Positions 1 to 9,416 are shown, counted from the first letter of the stretch. The stretch: DNA of 64,000 nt from Flavobacteriales bacterium (GCA_017795025.1 CP051243.1:930001-994000); one strand, 5' to 3'. The notes: generated by a model from the letters alone, not told the origin. A program made the numbers and translations.

Positions 1-535
1 TTTTAAAGTATACCAATAGTTCTTCAGGGCTAAATATGTTCACCACCACCCATTTGCCTTCTACATTCTTTTCCACTAGAGCTTGATCCCCTAATAATGA
101 AATGCGTAGGTCGGCATTCGTGCGCAGTTCCTCAATAAGCTCCTCCTTGCCGGTTGGCTTTGGTTTTGGCGGAGCCAAATCCTTAACCTCAAACTGCACG
201 GTTTTGCTTTTAATTTTTTCACCATCCACCCAAATAGCGGGGGATTCAATTTCAAATTTCCCTTCCTGCATCGGGTGATAAATGAAGGTATAGGAACTTT
301 GGTGGGTAGTACGTCCCTCTTTGATTTCCATCGAAATGGAACGGCTAGTAGCAATAAGGTATTCGTCATTGACCGCTAGTTTCCCAAGGCTGTCAGCGAG
401 TGCATCTACTGTAAATTTGAAAATCACAGCTTCTAAACCTTCAGAACCCTTTTTATAGGTAATGGAAACCTCTAGGTTTTGCGCCTCTAATTGGAAAAAT
501 GGGACGATTAAAAGCAGTAGAAATTTATATTTCAT
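1..535 (-). CDS. BatD-like secreted protein, N-terminal part (gene runs off the window)
   Basis: The reading frame opens at the ATG at 535-533 and stays open to the window edge, giving 178 residues of the N-terminus. It begins with a signal peptide (MKYKFLLLLIVPFF, then QLEAQ). The body resembles the BatD oxygen-tolerance family: a 'VNDEYLI' strand near residue 55, then SISMEIKEGRTTHQSSYTF and a 'EGKFEIESPAIWVDGEKIKSK' type segment, the Ig-like pattern of BatD. In Bacteroidota BatD proteins usually sit with BatA/BatB/BatC in the periplasm or inner membrane. The C-terminal membrane anchor and any bat partners lie outside the window. The family call is from pattern memory, so moderate. Confidence 0.6.
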   Translation of the reverse strand, partial: MKYKFLLLLIVPFFQLEAQNLEVSITYKKGSEGLEAVIFKFTVDALADSLGKLAVNDEYLIATSRSISMEIKEGRTTHQSSYTFIYHPMQEGKFEIESPAIWVDGEKIKSKTVQFEVKDLAPPKPKPTGKEELIEELRTNADLRISLLGDQALVEKNVEGKWVVVNIFSPEELLVYFK

Positions 536-713
536 CAGGGCGCGGCGATTAGATTTCAAATATAGGGGCTATCCTCGTATGGCCATTCATTAAAAAGGTC
601 AGAATCTCTTTAACTGCGATTTTCATCAAATGGTCGACTAATCACCTGAATTTCATCGATTATAGGCTTTAAGCTAAAGATGCATTTCGGACCTTTAGCG
701 CAAAATAAAGCAG

Positions 714-1628
714 ATGCAAACCATTTTAGGCGCCGGTGGAATTATCGGTACAGAACTGGCCAGAGTTTTACCTGAGTATACCGATAAAGTAAGACTGGTG
801 GCCCGAAACCCAAAGGCTGTTACTGGGAAGGAGGAATTATTTAAGGCTGATTTAAGCGATGCTGAGTCGACCCTAAAAGCAGTAGCCGGTTCGGAAGTCG
901 TATATCTCTGCGTGGGCTTGAATTACCATTTACCGACCTGGCAAAAAATGTGGCCCATTATCATGCAAAATGTAATCGAGGCCTGTGCCAGTCATCAAGC
1001 TAAACTGGTGTTTTTCGATAATATCTATATGTATCATCCATCCGAAATTGGGGATATAAGAGAAACCTCTGTGAAAGATCCACAAACCGGAAAGGGGAAA
1101 GTACGACTGCAAATTTTGGAATTACTTTGGGCGGCACATCATGCCGGACGTATCCAAGCCACTGTAGCTCGCGCCGCCGATTTTTACGGTCCTAATGCAG
1201 GAAGTGTGAGTGTTTTAAATGAAGGCGTATTAAAGCCCTTAAAACTAGGTAAAGCGGCCAATTGGTTTGGACGCACCGATAAGAAGCACTCTTTTACCTA
1301 CACCATTGATGCTGCTAAGGCAACCGCCATTCTCGGAAACTCAGATATAGCTTGGGGCGAAGAATGGCATTTACCCACCGCCAAAAACCCCCTTAGCGGT
1401 GAAGAGTATATCCAAACTTTAGCCGCCCTAGTTGGTGCTAAACCCAAAAAGCAGGTAGCGGGTAAATTCATATTGGGAATATTAGGACTCTTTAATCCCT
1501 TGATGAAGGAGTTTGTGGAAATGCTGTATCAATACGACCGCGATTATATTTTCCACTCCGATAAATTCGAGCAAGCCTTCGAATTTGAAGTTACCCCTTA
1601 TAGCGAAGGCCTTAAGACCATCGTTTAA
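714..1628 (+). CDS. Atypical SDR / NAD(P)-dependent epimerase-like protein
   Basis: 304 residues. A Rossmann nucleotide-binding motif of the atypical (extended) SDR type lies at the very start (LGAGGIIGTEL, residues 5-15), followed by a VARNP segment after beta-2 that could favour NADP(H). A Tyr-containing segment (FFDNIYMYHPS, about residues 100-110) lies where the SDR active site is expected, but the canonical YxxxK is not clear, so the reaction cannot be named. The C-terminal half holds a substrate domain typical of nucleoside-sugar or flavonol-like epimerases. It is a single cytosolic gene, divergent from the BatD-like gene, with no partner that would point to a substrate. Confidence 0.75.
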   Translation: MQTILGAGGIIGTELARVLPEYTDKVRLVARNPKAVTGKEELFKADLSDAESTLKAVAGSEVVYLCVGLNYHLPTWQKMWPIIMQNVIEACASHQAKLVFFDNIYMYHPSEIGDIRETSVKDPQTGKGKVRLQILELLWAAHHAGRIQATVARAADFYGPNAGSVSVLNEGVLKPLKLGKAANWFGRTDKKHSFTYTIDAAKATAILGNSDIAWGEEWHLPTAKNPLSGEEYIQTLAALVGAKPKKQVAGKFILGILGLFNPLMKEFVEMLYQYDRDYIFHSDKFEQAFEFEVTPYSEGLKTIV

Positions 1629-1724
1629 AATTCGTATTCCCATTGGGAATAAAGGGTTTAATTCCTGAAGCAGCCCTGTTTTTATGGGCTTATTTTCTCA
1701 ACTTGCGGCTCATAAATTTAAGCG

Positions 1725-2840
1725 GTGCGAAAGTTTTTTAGATTCTTAAAAATGTTGGGGTATTCCATTTTAGGGCTGATTGTTTTGTTGATCCTGGCCG
1801 TTACTTTATTCTTAAATTTTGCACCAGCGATTGGTGAAACTCCGAAGGGAAAGGATTTGGAGCGCATAGCCCAATCACCTCATTGGCAAGATGGTAAGTT
1901 TGTTAATCTCATCCCCACTTCAGAAGGCGAACTAAAAGATGTATTTGGAACCCTTGCCGATTTTTTCACAGCAAAGAATACCAGTCCGAAGGATAGCCTG
2001 CCCGTTCATTTTGGGGAGGAAATAGGGCAGGAGGATAGCTTAACGTACATCACTTGGTACGGACATTCGGCCTTTCTTATTGAGATAAAAAACTTGCATG
2101 TTTTAATTGATCCCATGCTCGGGGATTACTCCGCACCTTTAAATTTTGGGAGTAAGCGTTTTCCCTACAAGAAGGCTATTCCAATCGATTCCATTCCTAA
2201 GATAGATCTCGTAATACTTTCTCACGATCATTACGACCATTTAGATTATCCAACCATCAAGAAGATTAAAGATCGTGTAGGCCATTTTTATACCGCCCTA
2301 GGAATGGGTTCGCATCTAAAATCTTGGGGTATACCCGAAAGCAAAATCACCGAATTAGATTGGTGGCAAGAGGCCTCCTGGCAAGGACTCCAATTAGTCG
2401 CTTGTCCTTCACGGCATTTCTCTGGTCGAGGTTTTAGTCGCAATAAAAGTCAATGGGCTTCCTGGGTACTTAAAACAGAAAAACGGAGTATTTACTTCAG
2501 TGGTGATGGTGGCTACGGTCCTCATTTTAAGGAAATTGGTGCACGTTTTGGTCCGTTCGATTTTGCAATGATGGAATGTGGACAGTACAATGAGGCTTGG
2601 AGTCAAATACATATGATGCCCGAGCAGAGTGTTCAGGCTGGTTTGGATGTTAAGGCGCAATTATTAATGCCCATTCACTGGGGTGCCTTTAGCTTGGCCG
2701 TGCATGAATGGACTGATCCTATCTCGCGCTTTGAGGCTAAGGCTGAGGAGCTTAAGGCCGATATCATCCATCCCATGATTGGTGAGCGTTTTGCCTTAGA
2801 GCGCGACCGTCCGAAAAAACGCTGGTGGTTACATTTGTAG
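1725..2840 (+). CDS. Membrane-anchored MBL-fold metallohydrolase (RomA/NAPE-PLD-like)
   Basis: 371 residues. A basic N-terminus (MRKFFRFLK) and one hydrophobic segment (about residues 11-33) anchor a periplasmic or cytoplasm-facing metallo-beta-lactamase domain. Metal-binding signatures are clear: GHSAFLIEI with IDPMLG (about 112-132), SHDHYDHLD (about 166-174), SRHFSGRG, FSGDGGYGPHF and a terminal PIHWGAF. This set is characteristic of the RomA/UlaG/NAPE-PLD branch of the fold, which cleaves phosphodiester or related bonds; the substrate is not known. The GTG start at 1725 is preferred because it supplies the positive charges before the membrane segment; ATG at 1752 is the alternative. The PrsW-like gene begins one base after its stop, so the two are probably co-translated. 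Confidence 0.85.
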   Translation: MRKFFRFLKMLGYSILGLIVLLILAVTLFLNFAPAIGETPKGKDLERIAQSPHWQDGKFVNLIPTSEGELKDVFGTLADFFTAKNTSPKDSLPVHFGEEIGQEDSLTYITWYGHSAFLIEIKNLHVLIDPMLGDYSAPLNFGSKRFPYKKAIPIDSIPKIDLVILSHDHYDHLDYPTIKKIKDRVGHFYTALGMGSHLKSWGIPESKITELDWWQEASWQGLQLVACPSRHFSGRGFSRNKSQWASWVLKTEKRSIYFSGDGGYGPHFKEIGARFGPFDFAMMECGQYNEAWSQIHMMPEQSVQAGLDVKAQLLMPIHWGAFSLAVHEWTDPISRFEAKAEELKADIIHPMIGERFALERDRPKKRWWLHL

Positions 2841-2841
2841 G

Positions 2842-4194
2842 ATGCTATACGTATATATCCTGATTGCCGCTTTTATTGCCGCTATTTGGCTTCGCTATTT
2901 TCGTGATATTGATGTTTTTGAGCGAGAGCAATGGCTACCAATGGTGGTGAGTTTCCTATTGGGAGGCGCTTCGGTGTTCCTGCTTTTCGGATTAAATGAT
3001 TGGTTTTTAGATGCTTTTTATCTGCCGCTTAGCGGAGTTTGGTATGAAGATCTCCTGTTTATCGCATTAAAAGTTGCTGGTCCAGAGGAAGGGGTAAAGG
3101 TGATAGCCTTTCTAGTTTCCTTTTTAGTGATGCGCAAGCATTTTAATGAGCCATTGGACTATTTAATCTACTGTTCGCTTTCGGCCCTCGGTTTTTCTGC
3201 CGTCGAAAATGTACTTTATTTTAATTCTTCGGGTGCCTCCATTATAGTAGCGCGAGGGATATTATCTACCGTTGGGCATATGTTCGACACCGCTTTATTT
3301 GCCTATGGCCTGATATTATATCGTTTTCGTTATCAAGGAACTAAGCCTTGGTTATTGGTAATTTACTTTAGCCTCGCGGTTTTAGCGCATACGACCTATA
3401 ACTTCCCCTTAATGCATGAAGGTTTGGAATTAGTAGGTTTTATGATTACCATTTTATTTTTTCTGTTTACCATTAGCATTTATGCGGTGATTTTAAACAA
3501 TGCCTTAAACCAATCGCCCTACTTTAAGCAGGAAATTGTAGTCGATTCGTCCAAAGTTAGCAGCCGTTTAATCACCTCTTATCTCATTTTACTGCTTATT
3601 CAAGTTGGCTTGATTTATTACCAAGAACGCAAGCTTTTAAACAGTGTACTTTATTTTCGGTCGGAACTCTTTTCCACTGGTATTATCGTACTCATAAGCA
3701 GTGTTAGGCTAAGTCGCTTTTTACTCATTCCAGGTCGCTGGCTGCCCTTTAAATTCGAATTACCCTTTGGTATTCCCAGCGTAGACCCAATCCCGATAGA
3801 GCGGGGAGGAGGTCGCTATTTGTACATTAAAGGCGAGTCATACGATGGCCTAAGGGTTCATAGCTATTTTGGGAAAACCGCTAAAATTCGACCACTAAAT
3901 CGCAAGCGTAGTCGATTGAAAGGCGATCCAAGTATTCAGTTAATCTCCAAACATTTTATTGCCCAAGACCTCATCATCTTTAAAGCGAAGTTTGAAGAGG
4001 ATGGGCAGGTTTTTGGTTTAATCCCCAAACGACAAGGCAAGAACTTCATTTCCGAAGACAACCATCCGGTACTGGGTAGCTTCGCCTGGACAGAAGACTT
4101 TGATAATGATGAGTTTATAGCAAGCCTCGAAGCTGAGGATATGAAAATCCATGAATGGATCGTGCTATTACCCGAAGATTATATCGACTATTAA
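2842..4194 (+). CDS. PrsW-family intramembrane metalloprotease with C-terminal extension
   Basis: 450 residues. Several hydrophobic helices carry the PrsW/CPBP-like signatures: an EE pair in GPEEGVK (residues 82-86), VENVLYF (121-127), a His in VGHMFDTALF (146) and another in AHTTYNF (183). These are the residues that bind metal in this glutamic/metallo intramembrane protease clan. Two or three more membrane helices follow (about 190-290). Unlike typical PrsW proteins of about 220-300 residues, this one ends in about 150 soluble residues of unknown fold. Family members cleave membrane-bound anti-sigma factors, but no sigma/anti-sigma pair lies nearby. It is translationally close to the upstream MBL-fold gene (1-bp gap) and shares a TTAA stop palindrome with the convergent gene at 4191. 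Confidence 0.8.
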   Translation: MLYVYILIAAFIAAIWLRYFRDIDVFEREQWLPMVVSFLLGGASVFLLFGLNDWFLDAFYLPLSGVWYEDLLFIALKVAGPEEGVKVIAFLVSFLVMRKHFNEPLDYLIYCSLSALGFSAVENVLYFNSSGASIIVARGILSTVGHMFDTALFAYGLILYRFRYQGTKPWLLVIYFSLAVLAHTTYNFPLMHEGLELVGFMITILFFLFTISIYAVILNNALNQSPYFKQEIVVDSSKVSSRLITSYLILLLIQVGLIYYQERKLLNSVLYFRSELFSTGIIVLISSVRLSRFLLIPGRWLPFKFELPFGIPSVDPIPIERGGGRYLYIKGESYDGLRVHSYFGKTAKIRPLNRKRSRLKGDPSIQLISKHFIAQDLIIFKAKFEEDGQVFGLIPKRQGKNFISEDNHPVLGSFAWTEDFDNDEFIASLEAEDMKIHEWIVLLPEDYIDY

Positions 4195-4778
4195 AAGAGG
4201 GCGGCTGCAATTTCCTTCGGAAGGATTTTCTCCATCATTAGCTTTTGATTCTTCTCCACTGGAATAAACTTCCAGTCTGAAGCACCATTTTCGGAAATTG
4301 CCACGGCATCCTTTACGGGGCTTAAAATAAAGCTGTCGTTTTCCTTGTCGAAGCGTACATTTTCCTCCCCAAATTGCTCAATAAAGGCTTTTTCCATCTG
4401 GTTTAGTAAGATTCGCTTTTTATTGGGCTGCATGCCTTTGGTAACTAATTGCATTTTAATTCTTGTGCGGTATTTTAGGGTCGCATAATAACTACCCTCG
4501 ACCTCCTTGACCTCGCTAGTTTCCAGCACCTCAGCTTCCATAATCTCACTATTAATCATAGGATTATTAGCCATGGTTTTCAAAACCTGAAGCATTTTCT
4601 TTTTAGGAAAGACCTCGAATAACTTAGGGTGCACGTACTGCATGGACGCCTCAAACTGACTCTCTTGCAGCAGTTTTTGATAGGCCATAAAGGCCCCTTC
4701 AATATTGTTTTGTCCTTGCGCAGTTGAAAATGATATGGTTAAAACACTAATGAATAGGAGATAGGTGTATTTAATCAT
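4191..4778 (-). CDS. Secreted protein of unknown function
   Basis: 195 residues with a signal peptide (MIKYTYLLFISVLTISFSTAQG). The mature part starts with a helical segment (EGAFMAYQKLLQESQFEASMQYVHPKL; cited only in pieces) typical of NTF2/DUF-like periplasmic proteins that open with 'a population of residues at risk' helix, followed by beta strands (about 85-120). I do not recognise the family. It is the last gene of a leftward set that may include the AI-2E-family permease (142-bp gap) and the META-domain lipoprotein. Its stop overlaps the stop of the PrsW-like gene by 4 bp, tail to tail. Confidence 0.7.
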   Translation of the reverse strand: MIKYTYLLFISVLTISFSTAQGQNNIEGAFMAYQKLLQESQFEASMQYVHPKLFEVFPKKKMLQVLKTMANNPMINSEIMEAEVLETSEVKEVEGSYYATLKYRTRIKMQLVTKGMQPNKKRILLNQMEKAFIEQFGEENVRFDKENDSFILSPVKDAVAISENGASDWKFIPVEKNQKLMMEKILPKEIAAALF

Positions 4779-4920
4779 GATAATAATATTGGAAATAGTT
4801 GGTGGAAGCTAAGGGAAAATTTGGCCCAATTCTAAGGTTAAGGGGTATTTAACGAAACTTTTATTAACGGAGAATTTGCTTCCTGCAATCAATCTCAAAT
4901 AGCCTAAACCAACTTCCCAT

Positions 4921-6093
4921 TTAGGGCTTGAGGCCTTCCGTCCTTGTGTGCTCTGGAAACCAATAAGGGAAAAGGTGTCGCTTAAGGTAAATAATCCCTA
5001 AGCTGGTTAAAGGGATCCCAATAAGCACGCCCCAGGTTCCGAGTAAATAGGTCCAAAAACTAAGGCCTAAAATCATGATGACCGGGTTTATGCCAATGTT
5101 CTCTTCCATGATGCGTGGGATTAACACCGCTTCCTCCAGGATACTGTTCAAAATGAAGGTAAGTAGGATTAAGCCGTAAACCAGCCAATAGGCCCATTGC
5201 AGCTCTGTGCTAACCACTAAGGCAGAAAGCGCCATAGGGAGCAGTAAAATATAATGGAGATAGGGGATGTACAGCAATAGGAATACAAGGATTAGATAGA
5301 GGAAGGTTCCGGGTAAATCCAATAAAACAAAGGATAAAATAAATAGTGGCATTTGCCAAGCGATAATCCGGCTCCGCAGCCGAAAGTACCTTACAAAGCT
5401 TTGCTCAAAGTCTCGCCAAAATAGGCTGGCGGTTTCACTGAGATGCGATTTTCCATATCGTTTTTTCAAACCCTCGAAATAATCGTAATACAAAAGGCCC
5501 ATCACAAAATAGAGTAAGAAGGAGCCCAACTGGTACCAAAAACCGAATTTAGGCCATTCTATGAGCTGGCTTTCTTCCGTCTCTTTTGGTATAAAAAGAC
5601 GCTTTACTTTGTCGAAACCAGATGAAATCGCCTCGACATCAAGTTGATCCTTTAGGCTAGAACTGTCTTTGGAGGCCTGCAAGGCCTTCATCTGCTCCTG
5701 TAATTCTGCTTCCAAATCCTCTGCAGGATAGATGGTGTTTAACCAGTCTACAACCTCTTGTGCGCCCCGGTCGAGGTTTTCTTTATTATCCGACCATAAG
5801 AGTTCAAAACTCTGATTAAAGCGTTCCAAATCACGAAGAATAAAGCCCGCACTAAGACTGAAAAACAAGAGCAAGCCTAATACTACCGCTATTAAAAAAC
5901 TACTTACAGTTAAAGTCCAGTTTTTAAGTCGTTTTTGCCAAAGCCTCAAGCTGGGTCCCAACCAATAAACTAGGGCTAAAGCTAAAATGAAGGGTAGAAA
6001 AAGTCCGTGGTAAAAAACTAAAACGCCAAGAAGGGCTAGGCTAAAAAGGCCAGGTAAATAGCCACGGATTTTTTGGGAAAGGCTTGTTTTCAT
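4921..6093 (-). CDS. AI-2E family permease
   Basis: 390 residues. The architecture is that of the AI-2E transporter (TqsA/PerM) family: a pair of N-terminal membrane helices, a third helix near residue 60-80, a long extracytoplasmic acidic/helical insertion (about 90-170, rich in Glu, Gln and Lys), then five or so C-terminal helices ending with PVIMILGLSFWTYLLGTWG and LIGIPLTSLG, the family's most conserved part. Members export small molecules or act as Na+/H+ antiporters; the substrate cannot be inferred from sequence. It lies 29 bp downstream of the META-domain lipoprotein gene on the same strand, suggesting co-transcription. Confidence 0.88.
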   Translation of the reverse strand: MKTSLSQKIRGYLPGLFSLALLGVLVFYHGLFLPFILALALVYWLGPSLRLWQKRLKNWTLTVSSFLIAVVLGLLLFFSLSAGFILRDLERFNQSFELLWSDNKENLDRGAQEVVDWLNTIYPAEDLEAELQEQMKALQASKDSSSLKDQLDVEAISSGFDKVKRLFIPKETEESQLIEWPKFGFWYQLGSFLLYFVMGLLYYDYFEGLKKRYGKSHLSETASLFWRDFEQSFVRYFRLRSRIIAWQMPLFILSFVLLDLPGTFLYLILVFLLLYIPYLHYILLLPMALSALVVSTELQWAYWLVYGLILLTFILNSILEEAVLIPRIMEENIGINPVIMILGLSFWTYLLGTWGVLIGIPLTSLGIIYLKRHLFPYWFPEHTRTEGLKP

Positions 6094-6122
6094 CTTCGCA
6101 AGGCAAGTTGCAAAAAACTTCT

Positions 6123-6833
6123 TTAGAAATCCTCCAATAGGGAGGAACGTCGCAGGTATAGTATTTCCTGCCGATTAGAATCTAAAAGTCTTAAATGCTT
6201 CGGGTCCCGAAAGTGATAATAGCGCACCAATCGTAAGGACTGACTAAAAAGCGCTTCCAAGTCCATTTGCTTATCGCAGAGCAATAAGGTAGTGGTGATT
6301 TCTGGAAACTGTAAGCCATCCATGCTATCCTTTACGTAAGTCCCTCCATAGGAGTTGCAACCACTAAAACCCCCAAAGATGCTATCCTTCATGATACTGA
6401 GGTTTAAGGGCGTTTGTGGCGAGGTGCCTAGGTATTGGTCCCTCACTTGCACGCATATCCAGTTTTGAAAAAGGTAATTGCTATCTGGTTTTAATCTTTC
6501 GAAGCTCAGCTTAGGAAAACCCGGTAAACTCCCGGTAGAATCTGAGCTTAATACAAATTGCTGTTTGTTTTGCCATTTGATCAGTAAGGAATCACCCTTA
6601 AGCAAGGACCTGCCGCTAAGCTTTTCCTTGCTGCGCTCCCGCAAATCATCAATAGCCAATTGGTACTTTAAATTTTGGTCAATGAGTAACTCAAAATTTA
6701 GGTAGGTGGAATCATTGCGGACTTGGCCTTGATAATGTCCCGACCATTGCGCTATTTGGGCCTCGGAATACTTAGGTCCCAGGCTACATGCATGCAGGCT
6801 TAATAGCAAGACAACGATGGAAATACGAATCAT
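6123..6833 (-). CDS. META/NlpE-like lipoprotein
   Basis: 236 residues. A lipoprotein signal ends in LHAC (Cys16). The first half (GHYQGQVRNDSTYLNFELLI, about 32-51) looks like the NlpE-type N-terminal beta barrel found in envelope-stress lipoproteins. The second half matches the META domain (DUF306, HslJ type): a W near residue 125, GGFSGCNSYGGTY (about 153-165), FPEITTTLLLC with the paired Cys, then an LEALFSQSLRLV helix and LRLLD. Such proteins sit in the envelope and are linked to heat or copper stress in other bacteria, but the role here is inferred. It is the first gene of a likely operon with the AI-2E permease. Confidence 0.8.
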   Translation of the reverse strand: MIRISIVVLLLSLHACSLGPKYSEAQIAQWSGHYQGQVRNDSTYLNFELLIDQNLKYQLAIDDLRERSKEKLSGRSLLKGDSLLIKWQNKQQFVLSSDSTGSLPGFPKLSFERLKPDSNYLFQNWICVQVRDQYLGTSPQTPLNLSIMKDSIFGGFSGCNSYGGTYVKDSMDGLQFPEITTTLLLCDKQMDLEALFSQSLRLVRYYHFRDPKHLRLLDSNRQEILYLRRSSLLEDF

Positions 6834-7027
6834 ATGCTAAGCTAAGAAAAGCCTGATTCCATTTTTTAATCGGACAAATCAAACTATTTGCGCATTGCGA
6901 AATTTTAAAACTAGAGTTGGCGTCCAGATCACAGGTTTTAGCACATATAATCCGTGAAAATTAGCGCTTAAAAAGGGGATTAATCCTTTTTAACCGAAAT
7001 GTCCTTATCTCGATTAAGCAATTAACT

Positions 7028-7064
7028 AAAAAGCCGCCACGATATAATATCGAGACGGCTTTTT
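7028..7064 (-). terminator. Rho-independent terminator downstream of fabH
   Basis: A perfect 9-bp outer stem (AAAAAGCCG at 7028-7036 with CGGCTTTTT at 7056-7064) encloses a second short stem (CGATA/TATCG at 7040-7052). On the minus strand it ends in a T run and lies 19 bp after the fabH stop. The opposite face also has T residues, so it could work both ways. Confidence 0.75.
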
Positions 7065-7082
7065 ACCATTTGGCGGGTTTCT

Positions 7083-8096
7083 TTAAAACTGTATCAAGGC
7101 ACTTCCCCAAGTAAAGCCACTACCAAAAGCGGCTAAACAAAGAAGGTCTCCCTTTTTAAGCTTCCCCGCTTCATTTGCCTCGCTTAAAGCAATTGGAATA
7201 GAGGCGGCGGCGGTATTACCGTATTTCATAATGTTGTTAAACACCTTATCGGGCGCTAAGCCCATTTTGGCTTGAACGTACTGCGAAATTCGCAAATTCG
7301 CCTGATGAGGAATCAATAAGTCGATATCCTCCGGGCCTTTATTTACATCTTGTAAAGCCTCGTGAATCACCTCTTGGAAACGGGTAACGGCATGCTTAAA
7401 TACAAAGTTCCCATTCATATAAGGATAATAGCTCATATCCTCTGGGTCGTTCTCTTCAATAATGCGATCCACCCAGCGCGAAGTAGCGGGTCCTAAAAGA
7501 GCTAACTCCTTGGCATGCTTGCCTTCCGAATGCAATTTGGTCGTTAAGATGCCTTTTGTTTGATCATCTGTTCCTTGTAAGACCACTGCTCCGGCACCAT
7601 CACCAAAAATTACCGAAACCCCACGGCCACGAGTGGTTTTATCCAAACCTCCGCTATGCAATTCTGAGCCAATCAGCAGCACATTTTTATACATGCCTGT
7701 TTTGATGAACTGATCTGCGACCGATAAGCCGTAAACAAATCCACTACACTGATTACGTACGTCCAAGGCTCCAACAGTATCGATACCTAGGTTTTCCTGC
7801 ACTTGCACACCAGGTCCCGGAAAATAGTAATCGGGAGAAAGGGTGGCGAAAATGATAAAGTCAATGTCCGATGGTTCTAAACCTGCATCTGCTATAGCTT
7901 TGCGGGCCGCTTTAGTCCCCATACCTGAGGTTGTGTCTTCCCCTTCAGCACTTACCCATCTACGCTCCTTAATACCGGTGCGCTCCTGAATCCACGCATC
8001 GTTAGTATCCATGATTTTGGATAAATCGTGATTACTCACCACGTTTTCGGGAACATAATGCCCCATCCCGGCTATTATCGTTCTTTTCATTGTCAT
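7083..8096 (-). CDS. fabH: 3-oxoacyl-ACP synthase III (FabH)
   Basis: 337 residues from the ATG at 8096, chosen because AAGGA lies about 7 bases upstream; an in-frame TTG at 8120 is less likely. The catalytic triad of KAS III is visible: Cys117 in NQCSGFVYG, His264 in PHQANLRI and Asn294 in YGNTAAASIP, with the terminal GSGFTWGSALI signature. It condenses an acyl-CoA starter with malonyl-ACP in the cytosol to start fatty-acid synthesis. It is not next to plsX or other fab genes; instead it follows an acyl-CoA transferase/hydrolase gene (54-bp gap, same strand). It may thus be a second fabH copy used with a particular starter, which is inference. Confidence 0.93.
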   Translation of the reverse strand: MTMKRTIIAGMGHYVPENVVSNHDLSKIMDTNDAWIQERTGIKERRWVSAEGEDTTSGMGTKAARKAIADAGLEPSDIDFIIFATLSPDYYFPGPGVQVQENLGIDTVGALDVRNQCSGFVYGLSVADQFIKTGMYKNVLLIGSELHSGGLDKTTRGRGVSVIFGDGAGAVVLQGTDDQTKGILTTKLHSEGKHAKELALLGPATSRWVDRIIEENDPEDMSYYPYMNGNFVFKHAVTRFQEVIHEALQDVNKGPEDIDLLIPHQANLRISQYVQAKMGLAPDKVFNNIMKYGNTAAASIPIALSEANEAGKLKKGDLLCLAAFGSGFTWGSALIQF

Positions 8097-8150
8097 AGTT
8101 TGTTCCTTAGCAGAACACAAATAAAACTAAAAAGATTGAGAGCTCTTCTA

Positions 8151-9416
8151 CTAATGAATCGCGTCAAAGTAATCTTTAAGTATACTTTCGCGGTGATCTG
8201 GGTGCGCAATATTGGCTAAAGCCTGAGCCCGTTGCTTTAAAGTTTTACCGTATAAATCAGCAATACCGTACTCCGTTACGATGTAATGCACATGCGAACG
8301 GGTGGTCACTACACCAGCTCCTTCTTTCAAAAAGGGAACAATCCGAGTTAAACCTTTACGAGTAGTAGAAGGAAGGGCAATGATGGGTTTACCTCCTTTT
8401 GAAAGCATCGCTCCACGGATAAAGTCCATTTGTCCGCCTACACCGCTATACATCTTGGCCCCAATACTATCGGCGCATACCTGACCAGTTAAATCAATCT
8501 CAACGGCAGAGTTAATACTAATGGCCTTGGGGTTCTTACGAATAACCGCGGTATCATTCACATAACCAATGTCCAGCAAGTTAACCTGTGGGTTATCATC
8601 AATAAAATCATACAGCTTTTGAGAACCCATCACAAAACCACTGATGATTTTACCTGGATGGGTTTTTTTCTCCGATCCGGTTATGACGCCTTTTTCAACC
8701 AAGTCCATAATGCCGTCCGAAAACATCTCGGTATGGATACCTAAGTTTTTTAAATGGCCCATCTGACTTAAAGCCGCATTGGGAATCGCGCCAATACCCA
8801 TTTGCAAACAAGAACCATCCTCTACCAAGGAGGCTACATGTTTACCAATTTCCATTTCTACCGCAGTAGGACTTACCGGTGCATGGGAAGGGACGGCCTC
8901 ATCAACTTCGACTAGGGAGTCGAATTTAGATACATGAATTAAGCTATCTCCATGGGTGCGAGGTACTTGTTTATTTACCTGAGCAATCACGTGGCTGGCC
9001 GAATTGGCGGCTGCTAAACTAGCATCTACGGAAGTGCCCAAAGAACAAAAGCCATGTTTATCAGGAGGGGAAACCTGCATTAGAGCGACGTCTATCGGTA
9101 ATACTCTCTTCCGGAACAAATAGGGGATTTCAGACAAAAAAACCGGTGTATAAGATCCGTTTCCGGCTTTAATGGTATGCCGCACATTAGCGCCAATAAA
9201 CAGCGAGTTTACGTGAAAGCTTTCCCGATATTTTGGGTCGGCATAAGGAGCTTCGCCCTCAATGTGTAAATGCACTACTTCTACATTGCGCAATTCGGCA
9301 TGGCGAGCAGTCATGGCTTTGATGAGTTGCTGAGGGGCCATGGATACAGAATGAATGTACACTCGATCGTTACTCTGGATCACTTTTACGGCTTCGTCAG
9401 CGCTACAATATTTCAT
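8151..9416 (-). CDS. Acetyl-CoA hydrolase / 4-hydroxybutyrate CoA-transferase family
   Basis: 421 residues of the Cat1/Cat2 class I CoA-transferase family. Visible features: YCSADEAVKVI at the N-terminus, VEVVHLH, DVALMQVSPPDKHGFCSLG (about 116-134), LQMGIGAIPNAAL, SDGIMDL, INSAVEIDLTGQV (about 298-310, containing the Glu expected to form the CoA thioester), and the C-terminal VTEYGIADLYGKTL/ RAQALANIAHPDHRE pattern. It moves CoA between acetyl-CoA and a carboxylate or hydrolyses acyl-CoA in the cytosol. Substrate is not readable from sequence. It is divergent from htpG; the 203-bp gap between them carries a repeated TGTCAR motif. fabH follows on the same strand. Confidence 0.9.
   Translation of the reverse strand: MKYCSADEAVKVIQSNDRVYIHSVSMAPQQLIKAMTARHAELRNVEVVHLHIEGEAPYADPKYRESFHVNSLFIGANVRHTIKAGNGSYTPVFLSEIPYLFRKRVLPIDVALMQVSPPDKHGFCSLGTSVDASLAAANSASHVIAQVNKQVPRTHGDSLIHVSKFDSLVEVDEAVPSHAPVSPTAVEMEIGKHVASLVEDGSCLQMGIGAIPNAALSQMGHLKNLGIHTEMFSDGIMDLVEKGVITGSEKKTHPGKIISGFVMGSQKLYDFIDDNPQVNLLDIGYVNDTAVIRKNPKAISINSAVEIDLTGQVCADSIGAKMYSGVGGQMDFIRGAMLSKGGKPIIALPSTTRKGLTRIVPFLKEGAGVVTTRSHVHYIVTEYGIADLYGKTLKQRAQALANIAHPDHRESILKDYFDAIH

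Noticed and set aside
91-369. Open frame on the minus strand near the window start
   Set aside because: It lies in another frame of the BatD-like gene, has no signal peptide or domain, and the BatD-like frame is open across the whole region.
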